A stretch of DNA of 64,000 nucleotides from Caldanaerovirga acetigignens (GTDB taxonomy: Bacteria; Bacillota; Thermosediminibacteria; Thermosediminibacterales; Thermosediminibacteraceae). The notes under the pieces were generated by a model. It had not been told where the DNA came from, did not search any database, and saw nothing but the letters and a program-made list of their open reading frames with translations. Positions 15,235 through 24,761 of the stretch are shown in pieces; within the stretch, counting starts at the first letter, position 1, and each line of letters opens with the position of its first letter. The translations under genes and the position numbers were made by a program. The stretch is taken from positions 80,001-144,000 of the forward strand of contig NZ_FRCR01000006.1 of the NCBI RefSeq assembly GCF_900142995.1. Direction: 5' to 3'.

Positions 15235-16941
15235 TTAATTAGAAAAAATGACCTTGATTATTTCTCTCGGTGCGGTTATCCCTTCAATAACTTTTTTTAC
15301 TGCAGTTTCTCGAATGCTCCTAAAATTCATCTGTTTAGAAACTTTTGTAAATTCCTCGGTTATATTTCCTCTAGTGATTAGTTCCCGATGCTTTTGAGTA
15401 AGGAGAAGAATCTCTGCTATGACGGTTCTCCCGCTAAACCCCGACTTATTGCACAGTTTACAACCTTTCCCGTGAAATAGTTTTTGATTTACATCTAAAC
15501 CCAATGCTATTAAGTCTTGCGCGTCCGGTTGGTATTCTTCCTTACAGTATGGACATATTTTTCTTATCAATCTCTGTGAAACTACCCCTATTAAGCTGGA
15601 AGCTACTAATGATGCCTCCACGCCCATATCGAGCAATCTAGTTATTGACCCAACCGCATCTCCTGTATGTAGAGTTGAAAGGACCAAATGTCCGGTAAGC
15701 GCAGCTCTTACCGCTATCTCCGCCGTTTCCCTATCCCTTATTTCCCCTATCATTATGACGTTAGGATCCTGCCTCAAAATTGAACGAAGGGCCTGGGCAA
15801 AAGTAACTCCGGCTTTTGGATTTATTTGTAATTGATTAATGCCGTCAATTATGTATTCTACTGGATCTTCTAACGTAACTATGTTTTTTGATGAATTATT
15901 GATGTGATTCAGCATGGAATAAAGAGTCGTCGTTTTACCACTTCCGGTCGGTCCAGTAACGAGTATCATTCCGTGCGGGAATTGGAGCATTTTCGATATC
16001 AAATCCAGTTCATTACCGTCAAATCCCAAATATTTCAAATCCAGTGTCATCCGCTGATGATTGAATATTCTAAGAACTAGTTTTTCTCCGTGAATTGTCG
16101 GCATCGTCGATACTCTAATGTCATATATGTTATCGCTAATAGGAAAATCAAAATGTCCATCCTGTGCAATTCTTTTCTGAGCTATATCCATGCCACCCAT
16201 AATTTTAATTCTCGTAACTACGGAATCGAGAAGTTCTTTCGGCCATCTGATAACTTCGAATAACTCCCCGTCTATACGATACCTTACTCTGATCTCTTTT
16301 CCCTGCGGCTCTATATGTATGTCACTCGCACCTTCAGATATTGCCCTGAATAAGACAGTATTTACCAATTTTATTATTGGAGCGTTTTCTTCATCGTATA
16401 AATCCTCGTATGATGATTCATCCTGAAGTCTAATGCCAATGTTCTGTAGAACCTCTTTTATAGAGTCTTTTGCCGAATAAAATACTTCTATTGCCCGCTC
16501 TATCTGAGCTTTCGATGCCAAAGCTATTTGAATTTCTTTTCCAGTTATAACCCTTAAGTCGTTTATCGCAATAACATCTACAGGATCGCTTAGAGCTAAA
16601 GTGAGGACCCCTTCATTATATTTGACTGGAAAAGCGTTATATTTTCTTGCGAGGCTCTCTGGTAGGAATTTTATGATCTCAGGGTCGATATCATAAGCAT
16701 TCAGATCCACATATGGTATTCCTAATTGAAATTCAAGGACTTCCATCAACAATTTTTCTTTTATCAAACCAAGCTCAACCAATATTTCACCTATTCGTTT
16801 TCCGGTCTTTTTTTGTAATTCTAGAGCATCTTCAAGCTGGTATTTGGAAATTATATTATATTCCAACAATATTTCGCCAATTTTTTTAATCACCGTATCA
16901 CCGTCGTAGTAAATTTTTCCTACATAGTAAATATTCAACAT
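15235..16941 (-). CDS. pilB: Type IV pilus extension ATPase PilB with tandem MshEN motif
   Basis: PilB (568 residues) is the hexameric extension motor. The C-terminal half has Walker A GPTGSGKTTTLYS, an Asp box with EDPVEYIIDG, Walker B MIGEIRDRETA and a tetracysteine zinc site (CPYC, CKLC). The N-terminal part carries two 24-residue MshEN motifs, KIGEIL...Q and RIGEIL...Q, separated by exactly five residues (KKTGK), as in c-di-GMP-binding MshEN domains. In the first copy Arg is Lys and the central Gly is Asn. Start ATG at 16941 is the longest supported. No pilT or pilD is in the window. Confidence 0.94.
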   Translation of the reverse strand: MLNIYYVGKIYYDGDTVIKKIGEILLEYNIISKYQLEDALELQKKTGKRIGEILVELGLIKEKLLMEVLEFQLGIPYVDLNAYDIDPEIIKFLPESLARKYNAFPVKYNEGVLTLALSDPVDVIAINDLRVITGKEIQIALASKAQIERAIEVFYSAKDSIKEVLQNIGIRLQDESSYEDLYDEENAPIIKLVNTVLFRAISEGASDIHIEPQGKEIRVRYRIDGELFEVIRWPKELLDSVVTRIKIMGGMDIAQKRIAQDGHFDFPISDNIYDIRVSTMPTIHGEKLVLRIFNHQRMTLDLKYLGFDGNELDLISKMLQFPHGMILVTGPTGSGKTTTLYSMLNHINNSSKNIVTLEDPVEYIIDGINQLQINPKAGVTFAQALRSILRQDPNVIMIGEIRDRETAEIAVRAALTGHLVLSTLHTGDAVGSITRLLDMGVEASLVASSLIGVVSQRLIRKICPYCKEEYQPDAQDLIALGLDVNQKLFHGKGCKLCNKSGFSGRTVIAEILLLTQKHRELITRGNITEEFTKVSKQMNFRSIRETAVKKVIEGITAPREIIKVIFSN

Positions 16942-17000
16942 TATTTTTTAAATTCCTCTAAAAAGCTACAAAAAAAATTGCCCTATCAAGTTGTTAAAAC

Positions 17001-17513
17001 CTAAAATTTCGTCAAGAGGCCTTTTTTTTCCATAAAATCGATTATTTTTTTCTCAAAAAGCCTTATAATTCTTGTCCAAAAAAACTCTTTTTCGCTTATG
17101 GGCTTGACTAATATTACCTTCATTCCCATCCTTTTAGCCCCTAAAACATCTGTAAATAACTGGTCTCCTACAAAGGCAGTTTCTTTAGCCGTAGTTCCCG
17201 TAACTTCCAATCCTTTTAAAAAAATTTTTTTGCCGGGTTTAAAGGCACCTGTTACAGCAGGAATCCCCAATTTTTTCGAGAACTCTATTATTCTACGAGC
17301 TAAATTGTTTGAAACAATACAAAATTTAAACCCTTTTTCTTTGCCTTCTTCAATCCATTTTATAAGTTTGTCATTCACTTCGCTTGAATTCCAAGGGACT
17401 AGAGTATTATCTAGATCAACCAAAATAGCTTTTATATTGTTTTTCTTCAAATAATCAAAATCTATTTCGAAGATGTCCGTAACATAAAAATCTGGCAAAA
17501 ATAAGTTCAACAT
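17001..17513 (-). CDS. yqeG: YqeG family HAD IIIA-type phosphatase
   Basis: The 170-residue protein has the HAD nucleophile motif VDLDNTLVPW (DxDxT), a CIVSNN motif II, Lys in GAFKPGKK and FVGDQLFTDVLGA (motif III/IV). It belongs to the YqeG/PGP family, whose relatives dephosphorylate phosphatidylglycerol-phosphate in eukaryotes; the bacterial substrate is uncertain. It lies between sigK and pilB with 59 bases before pilB, and may share a transcript with both. Confidence 0.88.
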   Translation of the reverse strand: MLNLFLPDFYVTDIFEIDFDYLKKNNIKAILVDLDNTLVPWNSSEVNDKLIKWIEEGKEKGFKFCIVSNNLARRIIEFSKKLGIPAVTGAFKPGKKIFLKGLEVTGTTAKETAFVGDQLFTDVLGAKRMGMKVILVKPISEKEFFWTRIIRLFEKKIIDFMEKKGLLTKF

Positions 17514-17582
17514 ATAAGCCTCCGTAGAAATTTTTTTAAATAAAAAAAGTGCATATAAATTATATCATACTTAAGAAACCCA

Positions 17583-18302
17583 TTAACTGCACCCTTCTGA
17601 AAAAAACTCATAAAATAATTTCTTTATTGCTTTTTTTTCTATTCTAGATACATAAGATCTAGAAATCCCCAATATCTTGGCTGTTTCTCTCTGAGTTCTT
17701 ACTTTGCCATCGTATAACCCGTATCTCAATTCTATTACCCTTTTCTCGCGCTCTTCCAGAACCGTTCCAACTTTGTCTCGGAGTTTCTTAAGCTGAAATT
17801 TATTCGTTATCTCATCTATTATAGCATCGGAATCGGTGCCTAATACGTCAATTAGGGAAATTTCATTGCCTTCCTTGTCGATACCTATGGGATCCTGCAA
17901 AGACACTTCAATCTTAGTTTTCTTTGTCGAACGAAGATTCATTAAAATTTCGTTTTCTATGCATCGTGCAGCATAAGTGGCCAATCTGTTACCCTTGCTT
18001 TCATTAAACGTATTTATGGCTTTTATTAACCCTATTGTTCCTATTGAAATCAGGTCATCCATATCTTCTCCGGTATTAACAAATTTTTTAACTATATGAG
18101 CAACTAGTCTCAAATTCCGCTCAATTAATATGTTTTTAGCCTCTTCGTCACCTTTTTTATATAGTTCGAGATATTTTTCTTCTTCTTCGGGAGTGAGCGG
18201 TTGCGGAAAAGTATTGTTGTTAGTGAGGTAACCCGTCCATGTAAGTAGTTCTTTAAAAAATAAAAAACCCAAAGTCACAAGGGAAGACAGGACGCCTTCC
18301 AT
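17583..18302 (-). CDS. sigK: Sporulation sigma factor SigK, uninterrupted
   Basis: SigK directs late mother-cell transcription. This 239-residue form has a hydrophobic pro-sequence of about 20 residues ([14 protein letters not shown]) expected to be removed by SpoIVFB. Region 2 ([19 protein letters not shown], then [20 protein letters not shown]) and region 4 with an HTH ([19 protein letters not shown]) follow. The gene is intact, so no skin element is present. GGAAGGAGG precedes the ATG. bofC in the same window fits regulation of pro-SigK processing. Confidence 0.95.
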   Translation of the reverse strand: MEGVLSSLVTLGFLFFKELLTWTGYLTNNNTFPQPLTPEEEEKYLELYKKGDEEAKNILIERNLRLVAHIVKKFVNTGEDMDDLISIGTIGLIKAINTFNESKGNRLATYAARCIENEILMNLRSTKKTKIEVSLQDPIGIDKEGNEISLIDVLGTDSDAIIDEITNKFQLKKLRDKVGTVLEEREKRVIELRYGLYDGKVRTQRETAKILGISRSYVSRIEKKAIKKLFYEFFSEGCS

Positions 18303-18328
18303 CTGAATCCTCCTTCCTCGCGTACCTA

Positions 18329-18356
18329 TATAATATGACTTAGGGGGAAAAGAAGT
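18329..18356 (-). promoter_or_regulatory. Candidate SigK-type promoter before sigK
   Basis: On the minus strand CATATTATA fits the SigK -10 (CATAnnnTA) and an AC lies 17 bases upstream, at the spacing seen in Bacillus. The -35 is only two bases, so the match is suggestive. It overlaps the end of the PBP gene and would give a short leader of about 20 bases. Confidence 0.4.
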
Positions 18357-19953
18357 GCATGTTTACTTTCCGTTCAAAAAAATAAATTTCTTCTGCAATT
18401 TTTCTAAAGACAGGAGCCGCTTTTAGAGGACCCGACTGCCCTTTTTCTATAAAAACGGCTATGATATATCGTGGATTGTCCGCCGGGAAATATCCCACAA
18501 ACCACGCATGATTAGTTCCGTCGCCCAGTTCGGCGGTTCCTGTCTTCCCTGCCGCTCTAAAATCATCTTCCGAAGGAGCTGCGAACAAGCCGCTTCCGTA
18601 ATCGACCACTGCCTCGAGAGCTTCTCTTACCTTCCTTGCTGTATCCGATGAAATTATTCTCTCCGCCTCTTTTTCTTTAAATTCCATCTGATTTACGTGT
18701 CCGTTTTTATCGACCACTTTTTTTACAAGTAATGGAGTTTTTCTAAGTCCGTCATTCGCTATAATGAGCATTATTTGTGCCGCTTGTAACGGCGTTATTT
18801 GAAGGTTCCCCTGCCCTATCGAAAGATTACCCAGATCGGCATAATATACATTCTTGTAAGATGGAATGTAACCAGGTTTTTCTTCAGGCAGTATATCCAA
18901 TACCGTTTTACCCAAACCAAATTTCTCCGCGTATTTTAAAATCCTTTCCTTACCCAACCTTATCCCAAGTTCTATGAAAACAGAATTACAAGAATGAGCG
19001 AAAGCCTCTTTTAGGGTAATACGTCCGTGACCGCCCTTTTCATAGCTGCTGCAACGGATTACATTTCCTCCTACCTTAGCTGAACCATTACAAAAAAATT
19101 CATCATTTAATGTCGCTATATTTTCTTCAAGAGCAGCAGAAAGAACTACGATTTTAAATATTGAGCCTGGTATGTATGCTTGCACTGCTCTATTTATAAG
19201 AGGTGAATCTTCATCTTTAATGTACTTCTCAAGCTCAAATTGTTTATAATTCGGCCTACTTGCCATCGCCAAAATTTCACCAGTTTTGGCGTCAATTACG
19301 ATAACGGCGCCTTTTTTTACCGATTGATCCATAATTCTTTCCACTATGGATTGTATCCTGCTGTCAATTGTCAGATAAATGCCCCAACTCTCATCCTCTG
19401 ATACATCCTTCGATATTCCCGGTATGGGTTGCCCCAAACCGTCGAATAATATATTTGCTTTTTTGTCTCCCTCCAATATTTGATTGAAAGCTTTTTCTAT
19501 CCCCGCCTTTCCACTGTACCCGACTAAATGGGTAGCAAGGGCGCTAGATCCATAACGCATCTTTTTTGAATAAAGAAAAATACCAGGAGTCTTGCCGATA
19601 AGCCTTTTAGTAATTTCCAAATTTATGTCCGATAACTTTATACTCTTGGGTTCGTTCGAGCTTGCTTTAGTTAGGACGTTATTTTTCTGCAGAAATTCAA
19701 TTTCAGTATCTTTCAACCACTTTGGAGAAATAAAGACACACTTTTCTTCATAAGAACCCAAAAGAGATTCACCGTTCCTGTCAAAAATTCCACCCCGTGT
19801 TATTTCCCCCAAAACTCCCCGCCATTGAGCCATAGCTTTGCTGGATAAGTAATCATGAGATAATATTTGAATATCAAAAATCCTTAATATTAAAATTCCT
19901 GTTAAAAAAAATATAAAGGCGAATAAAAAACTTATTCTATCGCCCTTTTTCAT
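18340..19953 (-). CDS. Class B penicillin-binding protein (D,D-transpeptidase)
   Basis: The 537-residue protein has one N-terminal membrane segment (about residues 7-25), a PBP dimerisation domain ([12 protein letters not shown]) and a transpeptidase domain. The three active-site motifs are intact: SxxK in PGSIFK, SxN in SCNSVF and KTGT in AAGKTGTAE. It cross-links peptidoglycan outside the cytoplasmic membrane. There are no PASTA domains. I chose the ATG at 19953 behind AGGTGA. It directly precedes sigK, so a sporulation-specific role (cortex or engulfment) is plausible but not shown. Confidence 0.9.
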   Translation of the reverse strand: MKKGDRISFLFAFIFFLTGILILRIFDIQILSHDYLSSKAMAQWRGVLGEITRGGIFDRNGESLLGSYEEKCVFISPKWLKDTEIEFLQKNNVLTKASSNEPKSIKLSDINLEITKRLIGKTPGIFLYSKKMRYGSSALATHLVGYSGKAGIEKAFNQILEGDKKANILFDGLGQPIPGISKDVSEDESWGIYLTIDSRIQSIVERIMDQSVKKGAVIVIDAKTGEILAMASRPNYKQFELEKYIKDEDSPLINRAVQAYIPGSIFKIVVLSAALEENIATLNDEFFCNGSAKVGGNVIRCSSYEKGGHGRITLKEAFAHSCNSVFIELGIRLGKERILKYAEKFGLGKTVLDILPEEKPGYIPSYKNVYYADLGNLSIGQGNLQITPLQAAQIMLIIANDGLRKTPLLVKKVVDKNGHVNQMEFKEKEAERIISSDTARKVREALEAVVDYGSGLFAAPSEDDFRAAGKTGTAELGDGTNHAWFVGYFPADNPRYIIAVFIEKGQSGPLKAAPVFRKIAEEIYFFERKVNMHFFSP

Positions 19954-20009
19954 AAAAATCACCTATTATATAGAATCTTCAATTTCAAATTTTTTATACA
20001 ACACAATAA

Positions 20010-21101
20010 TCACCTTTTTTGTTCGTTTCCTTTTTTAGCTTTAAGATGTTCTTCGTATGTTTTGCTAAAAGTATGTGAACCATTCATATTGGCTACAAAG
20101 TATAGATAATCCACACTTGCCGGATTTAAAACAGCCTTTATGGACTCCAATCCAGGAGAAGATATGGGCCCAGGAGGAAGCCCGGAATTAATGTAAGTAT
20201 TGTAAGGTGATTCTATCTTGAGATCTTCAAGAGTAAGCACCTTTTTGTGCTCTTTAAGTACATATTCTACAGTTGCACACGACTGAAGGGGCATGCCCTT
20301 TTTCAATCTATTCAGAAAAACGGCAGCAATAAGTGGTTTTTCACTACTTAATTTTGCTTCTCTTTCTACTATAGAAGCCAGCGTAATCACTTGATATGTA
20401 TTAAGCCCCAGCTTTTTTTCCTTTTCTAGAAATTCTCCATTTCTATAATATACATCGTAAAATCTTTTTATCATTGCATCTATGTATAGGGTTACAGGGC
20501 TGTCTTTTGGAAAATAGTACGTATCAGGAAACAAAAAGCCTTCCAACGTTGCTCCTTCTGGTAACGTCTTTAAAAAAGGATATTTTTCTTCAAATAGCGA
20601 AGGAATAGCCAATCTCAAAAATTCTTCTTTGGTGGCAAGTCCATTTGATTCAAACACTTCAGCTATTTTTCCCAAAGTCAAACCCTCAGGAATAGTTACC
20701 TTTTTCAGCATCACTTCCCCTTTTACAAATTTATCTACCATTTTCGGTAGGCTCATAGCATAGCTTAAATTGTAATAGCCGCTTTTAAATTTTGTATCAA
20801 GTTGATTTATCTTTGTATAAATTAAGAAAACGAGGGAACTTTTTATCAATCCTTGCTTTTTCAGACTTTTGCCTATGGCCTTTGCCGTCATACCCCTTGT
20901 TATCTCAAATGAAACTGTGTCTTGTTTTTTTGGATTCGCCGGCGACAGCATCCAAAAGTACCACCAAACCGCAGAAAGACTCAAGAGTAAAGGTATTGCT
21001 ACAAAAAGCAGCCTCCATCGCCGTACTTTCTGTCCCCATTGGCTATCCCTGAGCTTCTGCCAATAAACTTTTATATCCTGCAAGTAAAACCCCACCTTCA
21101 T
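20010..21101 (-). CDS. mltG: Endolytic transglycosylase MltG
   Basis: MltG (363 residues) is a membrane-anchored lytic transglycosylase that cuts nascent glycan strands. It has one membrane segment (about residues 30-50), a LysM-like subdomain (VTIPEGLTLGKIAEVF) and the YceG catalytic core. The catalytic Glu lies in LASIVEREAK, and YNTYINSGLPPGPISSPG is the family signature. It overlaps queT by 4 bases. In Bacillus its homologue YrrL also follows the alaS-yrzL-yrrK-yrzB set, so the synteny is partly conserved here. Confidence 0.93.
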   Translation of the reverse strand: MKVGFYLQDIKVYWQKLRDSQWGQKVRRWRLLFVAIPLLLSLSAVWWYFWMLSPANPKKQDTVSFEITRGMTAKAIGKSLKKQGLIKSSLVFLIYTKINQLDTKFKSGYYNLSYAMSLPKMVDKFVKGEVMLKKVTIPEGLTLGKIAEVFESNGLATKEEFLRLAIPSLFEEKYPFLKTLPEGATLEGFLFPDTYYFPKDSPVTLYIDAMIKRFYDVYYRNGEFLEKEKKLGLNTYQVITLASIVEREAKLSSEKPLIAAVFLNRLKKGMPLQSCATVEYVLKEHKKVLTLEDLKIESPYNTYINSGLPPGPISSPGLESIKAVLNPASVDYLYFVANMNGSHTFSKTYEEHLKAKKGNEQKR

Positions 21102-21574
21102 CTAGCTTTATCGAAATATCTTCTCAAGCCCGTCCTTTCTATGAAGAGCAACATGGGTATTCCAATAAAACCGACAGCGATAATCTCTCCTACTGCAATG
21201 TAGGCTGCTGTAAGGATATAAGGCATATCGTATAGCAAGCTAAGATAGTACGATACTCCAAGAGCATTAAGGATTATAGGTGGAATCGCCCCTAAGAACG
21301 GATTCGGCATTTTACTTGTCAAATATGCGGCGAAGAGAGTTATGAAACTTCCTCCATACACATCCCACGGGCCTAAACCTCCTAGTAAATTTGCCAGAAA
21401 ACATCCCACAAAAAGGCCGGGCACTGCAGAACTTTCTATTAAAGGCAAAAGGGTAAGGGCTTCTGCTACGCGCACTTGCAGCGGTCCATAACTTATCGGT
21501 CTTAAAAAATATGTCAGCGCAGCATATATTCCGGCTATGATCGAAGCACGTACGATATATCTGACAGATCCCAC
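21098..21574 (-). CDS. queT: QueT-type transporter for a queuosine precursor
   Basis: QueT proteins are ECF-type substrate-binding membrane subunits linked to uptake of queuosine precursors. This one has 158 residues and about five membrane segments, with family patterns VRVAEALTLLPL and FLANLLGGLGPWDVYGGS. The start is a GTG at 21574, 10 bases after AGGAGGG. A SigA-type promoter lies 38 bases upstream. queA and tgt in the same window support the queuosine link. I saw no convincing preQ1 riboswitch in its leader. Confidence 0.85.
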   Translation of the reverse strand: MGSVRYIVRASIIAGIYAALTYFLRPISYGPLQVRVAEALTLLPLIESSAVPGLFVGCFLANLLGGLGPWDVYGGSFITLFAAYLTSKMPNPFLGAIPPIILNALGVSYYLSLLYDMPYILTAAYIAVGEIIAVGFIGIPMLLFIERTGLRRYFDKAR

Positions 21575-21611
21575 TAACTATCAACCCTCCTATTTTTCTT
21601 GCTCTTATTTT

Positions 21612-21640
21612 AGTTTATCGCTAAAGCCCTTTCGCGTCAA
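21612..21640 (-). promoter_or_regulatory. SigA-type promoter of queT-mltG
   Basis: Minus-strand TTGACG, a 17-base spacer and TAAACT lie upstream of the queT ribosome binding site. Confidence 0.55.
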
Positions 21641-21673
21641 CTTGAACCACTTTCTATTATGAAAATATCCTCC

Positions 21674-21702
21674 TTTACAAATAAAGTTTTTTGGTATATA
21701 AT
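21674..21702 (+). promoter_or_regulatory. SigA-type promoter of the riboswitch-ATPase unit
   Basis: TTTACA, a 17-base spacer and a perfect TATAAT place the transcript start near 21709, just upstream of the riboswitch. The 421-base gap between queT and the ATPase holds this promoter, the divergent queT promoter, the riboswitch and its terminator. Confidence 0.8.
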
Positions 21703-21734
21703 TCCCCTTGAAAACCACATAATAAACTTCGTAT

Positions 21735-21845
21735 AGTTAAGGGGGAGTAGCCTAAAAGATAAAGCCGTCATCTCGGCAATCCGGAGTAAGTATTAGCGGG
21801 TTGCCTGGCTTTATCTCCCGTGTTTTGGGGGCAAGACCTTTGACT
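21735..21845 (+). promoter_or_regulatory. yybP-ykoY manganese riboswitch
   Basis: The leader contains the hallmark GGGGAGTAG at 21742-21750, CCGTCATCTCGGC at 21765-21777 and GGCAAGACCTTTGACT near the 3' end, all diagnostic of the yybP-ykoY aptamer. Stem P1 can form between 21735-21742 and 21837-21845. The same 3' strand is the left arm of the terminator that follows, so the two structures exclude each other. This predicts an ON switch: Mn2+ stabilises P1 and allows read-through into the ATPase gene. Confidence 0.9.
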
Positions 21846-21886
21846 GGATTTCTATTTCCCTAGAAATCAGTCAAAGGTTATTTTTA
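21836..21886 (+). terminator. Riboswitch-controlled intrinsic terminator
   Basis: ACCTTTGACTGGATTTCTA pairs with TAGAAATCAGTCAAAGGTT (one bulge) and is followed by ATTTTTATTTATTTT. It overlaps the 3' strand of riboswitch P1. Confidence 0.88.
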
Positions 21887-22005
21887 TTTATTTTAAAATA
21901 AAAACGGGAGGTGAAATATTTAAGAAATTAAATCGTATCTTTTTTAGAAGCAAATAATAAAAAAGAATCTATATTAAAGTTTACCTTTTAAGGGGAGGGT
22001 CTTTT

Positions 22006-24711
22006 TTGGAGAACAAAAAGTGGTACGCACTGCGTTCTGCACAGGCAGCAGAAATTCTCAATACATCTTTGTCTGAAGGGCTTTCTTCGGAAATCGCCCA
22101 GCAAAGGCTAAAAGAATTCGGGTATAACGAATTAATAGGCAAAAAAGGACCAACCTTGCTTGAAATGTTCTTAAGCCAATTTAAGGATTTCTTGGTTATA
22201 ATACTTATAGGAGCTAGCTTAATATCAATTCTCATAGGTGAAGTCATCGATTCACTGGTGATCATTTTAATCGTAATTTTAAATGCGGTACTCGGGGTTG
22301 TTCAAGAATATAGAGCCAATAAAGCTTTAGACGCTTTAAAAAAAATGGCTGCACCTGAGGCTAAGGTCATAAGAGATTCAATGGTACAAGTTATACCGGC
22401 GAGAGAACTAGTACCCGGCGACTTAGTTTTATTGGAAGCAGGAAACTACGTGCCTGCAGACTTGCGGTTAGTCGAATGTATTAATTTGAAAATCGATGAA
22501 TCAGCGCTGACAGGCGAATCAGTACCAGTAGAAAAAAATGCAGAAAAGGTTTTAAACGGCGAAGTCTCTTTGGGTGACAGGATCAACTGTGCGTTCATGG
22601 GCACAGTAGTTACTTATGGTAGAGGTAAGGGAATCGTAATTTCGACAGGAATGAAAACCGAAATTGGAATGATCGCCTCAATGATCGAATCTTATGAGGA
22701 AGAAATAACTCCCCTTCAAAAGAAGCTAGAGGAAACAGGAAAGGTTTTGGGAATTGCAAGCCTAGTGATTTGCGGTGTAGTATTTTTAATGGGTCTTTTC
22801 AGAGGTATTCCTTTCCTCGAAATTTTTATGACCGCAATAAGCCTAGCGGTTGCTGCAATTCCCGAAGGTCTTCCCGCTATCGTAACCATAGTTCTAGCGC
22901 TAGGTCTTCAACGAATGGTCAAGAGAAATGCAATTATTAAAAAATTACATGCCGTCGAAACATTAGGGAGTACTACCGTTATATGTTCAGATAAAACCGG
23001 AACCCTTACTCAAAACCAGATGACTGCGACAAAAATTTTTACAGACGGACAATTTTTTTCCATAACCGGCGAAGGTTACAGGCCCTTCGGAGATTTTTAT
23101 CTAAATGACAGGAAGGTAGACCCCAGATCCAATCCGGCGCTCGAACTACTTTTAAAAATCGGAGCTCTCTGCAACGATGCTAGGTTAGAAGAAGTCAGCC
23201 AAGAACAAGATCCACCAAGCTGGAGAATTTTTGGCGATCCGACGGAAGGCGCCCTTATAGTCGCTGCAGCAAAAGCTGGATTGGTTACTTCTGAATTAGA
23301 AAAAAGCGAGCCAAGGGTAAAAGAAATCCCCTTCGATTCAGATAGAAAACTTATGACCACAATACATCCATGTGGCGGGATATACGTAGCTTATGTCAAA
23401 GGCGCTCCCGATGTACTTTTAAGCCGTTCGAAGTACATCTATAAAACCAACCAGATACTGCCATTAACCCAGGATGATATTAAAGAAATAAACGCTGCGA
23501 ACAAAACCATGGCGTCTCAGGCATTGAGGGTACTTGCTCTAGCTTACAGGCCATTGGATAAATTGCCGGAAGAACCCAAATCCGAAGATATAGAAAAGGA
23601 ACTGATTTTTGTAGGATTAATCGGAATGATAGACCCGCCGCGCCCTGAGGCCATTGAAGCCATAAAAATATGCAAACAAGCCGGCATAAGACCTGTTATG
23701 ATTACCGGAGACCATAAAGACACGGCAGTGGCCATAGCAAAAGAGCTGGGCTTAATGGAAAATGAAACCGGAGTGCTGACCGGTGCCCAACTCGATTCCA
23801 TAACTGACGAAGAACTTCTGAAAGAATCCAAAAAAGTATCAGTTTACGCCAGAGTATCCCCCATTCACAAACTAAGAATAGTAGATGCTATAAAAAACAA
23901 CGGTCATATCGCTGCTATGACCGGTGACGGCGTCAACGATGCGCCTGCGTTGAAGAAGGCAGATATAGGCGTAGCTATGGGCATCACCGGAACTGACGTG
24001 GCAAAGGAAACGGCCGATATGATTCTCGTTGACGACAATTTCGCCAGTATAGTTGCAGCTATCGAGGAAGGTCGCGTCATTTATTCCAATATACGTAAAT
24101 TTATATTTTTCCTCTTGTCTTGCAACATAGCAGAAATTCTCATTATATTCGTTTCCATGCTGGCAGGATTACCTATCCCTTTAAAACCGATTCAGCTATT
24201 ATGGATAAATGTGCTGACAGACGCATTCCCTGCCCTAGCCCTCGGAATGGAAAATAAGGAACCAGATATTATGCAAAGGCCGCCTAGAAAACCCGAAGAG
24301 CCCATTATAGATGGAAGAATGCGCTGGCAAATAGCAATTCAAAGTATTTTCATGACCGTCGCAGTAATAGGAGTATTCGTCTATGCATTAAAAACAACAG
24401 CCGATTTGGAAAAAGCCAGGACCTTTGCTTTTACCACATTAATTTTTAGCGAACTTCTACGCGCGTATACTTCCCGTTCTGAGACCTACTCAGTATTTAA
24501 GATCGGCTTTTTCACTAATCGCTTCATGGTATTAGGCACTTTCATATCACTAATATTGCTTCTTGCTGTGATTTATATACCGTTTTTGAGGACCGTTTTC
24601 GATACCACATATTTGACTTTTATGGAAATGGATATCATCTTACTATTTGGCTTAATTCCTTTTGCATCAGCCGAAATAAGTAAAATATTTCTAAGAAAAG
24701 CAAAAGCATAA
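22006..24711 (+). CDS. P2A-type cation ATPase, probable Mn2+ (or Ca2+) exporter
   Basis: The 901-residue protein has the full P-type ATPase layout: a cation-ATPase N-domain, an actuator loop with LTGESVPV, M4 with AIPEGLPAIV, the phosphorylation site CSDKTGTLT (Asp near residue 329), KGAPD in the nucleotide domain, MTGDGVNDAPALKKADIG and about ten membrane segments including NVLTDAFPALALG. By homology it would be called a Ca2+ pump. The yybP-ykoY riboswitch upstream makes Mn2+ export the better inference. The start is a TTG at 22006 behind AGGGGAGG. It reads against fur and shares a terminator with it. Confidence 0.92.
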   Translation: MENKKWYALRSAQAAEILNTSLSEGLSSEIAQQRLKEFGYNELIGKKGPTLLEMFLSQFKDFLVIILIGASLISILIGEVIDSLVIILIVILNAVLGVVQEYRANKALDALKKMAAPEAKVIRDSMVQVIPARELVPGDLVLLEAGNYVPADLRLVECINLKIDESALTGESVPVEKNAEKVLNGEVSLGDRINCAFMGTVVTYGRGKGIVISTGMKTEIGMIASMIESYEEEITPLQKKLEETGKVLGIASLVICGVVFLMGLFRGIPFLEIFMTAISLAVAAIPEGLPAIVTIVLALGLQRMVKRNAIIKKLHAVETLGSTTVICSDKTGTLTQNQMTATKIFTDGQFFSITGEGYRPFGDFYLNDRKVDPRSNPALELLLKIGALCNDARLEEVSQEQDPPSWRIFGDPTEGALIVAAAKAGLVTSELEKSEPRVKEIPFDSDRKLMTTIHPCGGIYVAYVKGAPDVLLSRSKYIYKTNQILPLTQDDIKEINAANKTMASQALRVLALAYRPLDKLPEEPKSEDIEKELIFVGLIGMIDPPRPEAIEAIKICKQAGIRPVMITGDHKDTAVAIAKELGLMENETGVLTGAQLDSITDEELLKESKKVSVYARVSPIHKLRIVDAIKNNGHIAAMTGDGVNDAPALKKADIGVAMGITGTDVAKETADMILVDDNFASIVAAIEEGRVIYSNIRKFIFFLLSCNIAEILIIFVSMLAGLPIPLKPIQLLWINVLTDAFPALALGMENKEPDIMQRPPRKPEEPIIDGRMRWQIAIQSIFMTVAVIGVFVYALKTTADLEKARTFAFTTLIFSELLRAYTSRSETYSVFKIGFFTNRFMVLGTFISLILLLAVIYIPFLRTVFDTTYLTFMEMDIILLFGLIPFASAEISKIFLRKAKA

Positions 24712-24761
24712 AAGAATAAAGGAGCTTGTCTTTTTTTAAAGGACAAGCTCCTTTATTCTTT
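24711..24761. terminator. Bidirectional terminator shared by the ATPase and fur
   Basis: A perfect 20-base inverted repeat (arms 24711-24730 and 24742-24761, AAAGGAGCTTGTC core) ends both convergent genes. It overlaps the last codons of fur and the stop region of the ATPase gene. Confidence 0.85.

Noticed and set aside
17583..18302. skin-type element interrupting sigK
   Set aside because: The sigK frame is continuous over 239 residues and no recombinase gene is present.
21575..21672. A preQ1 riboswitch in the queT leader
   Set aside because: I looked for preQ1-I, -II and -III hallmarks and found none; the leader after the predicted promoter is only about 30 bases.
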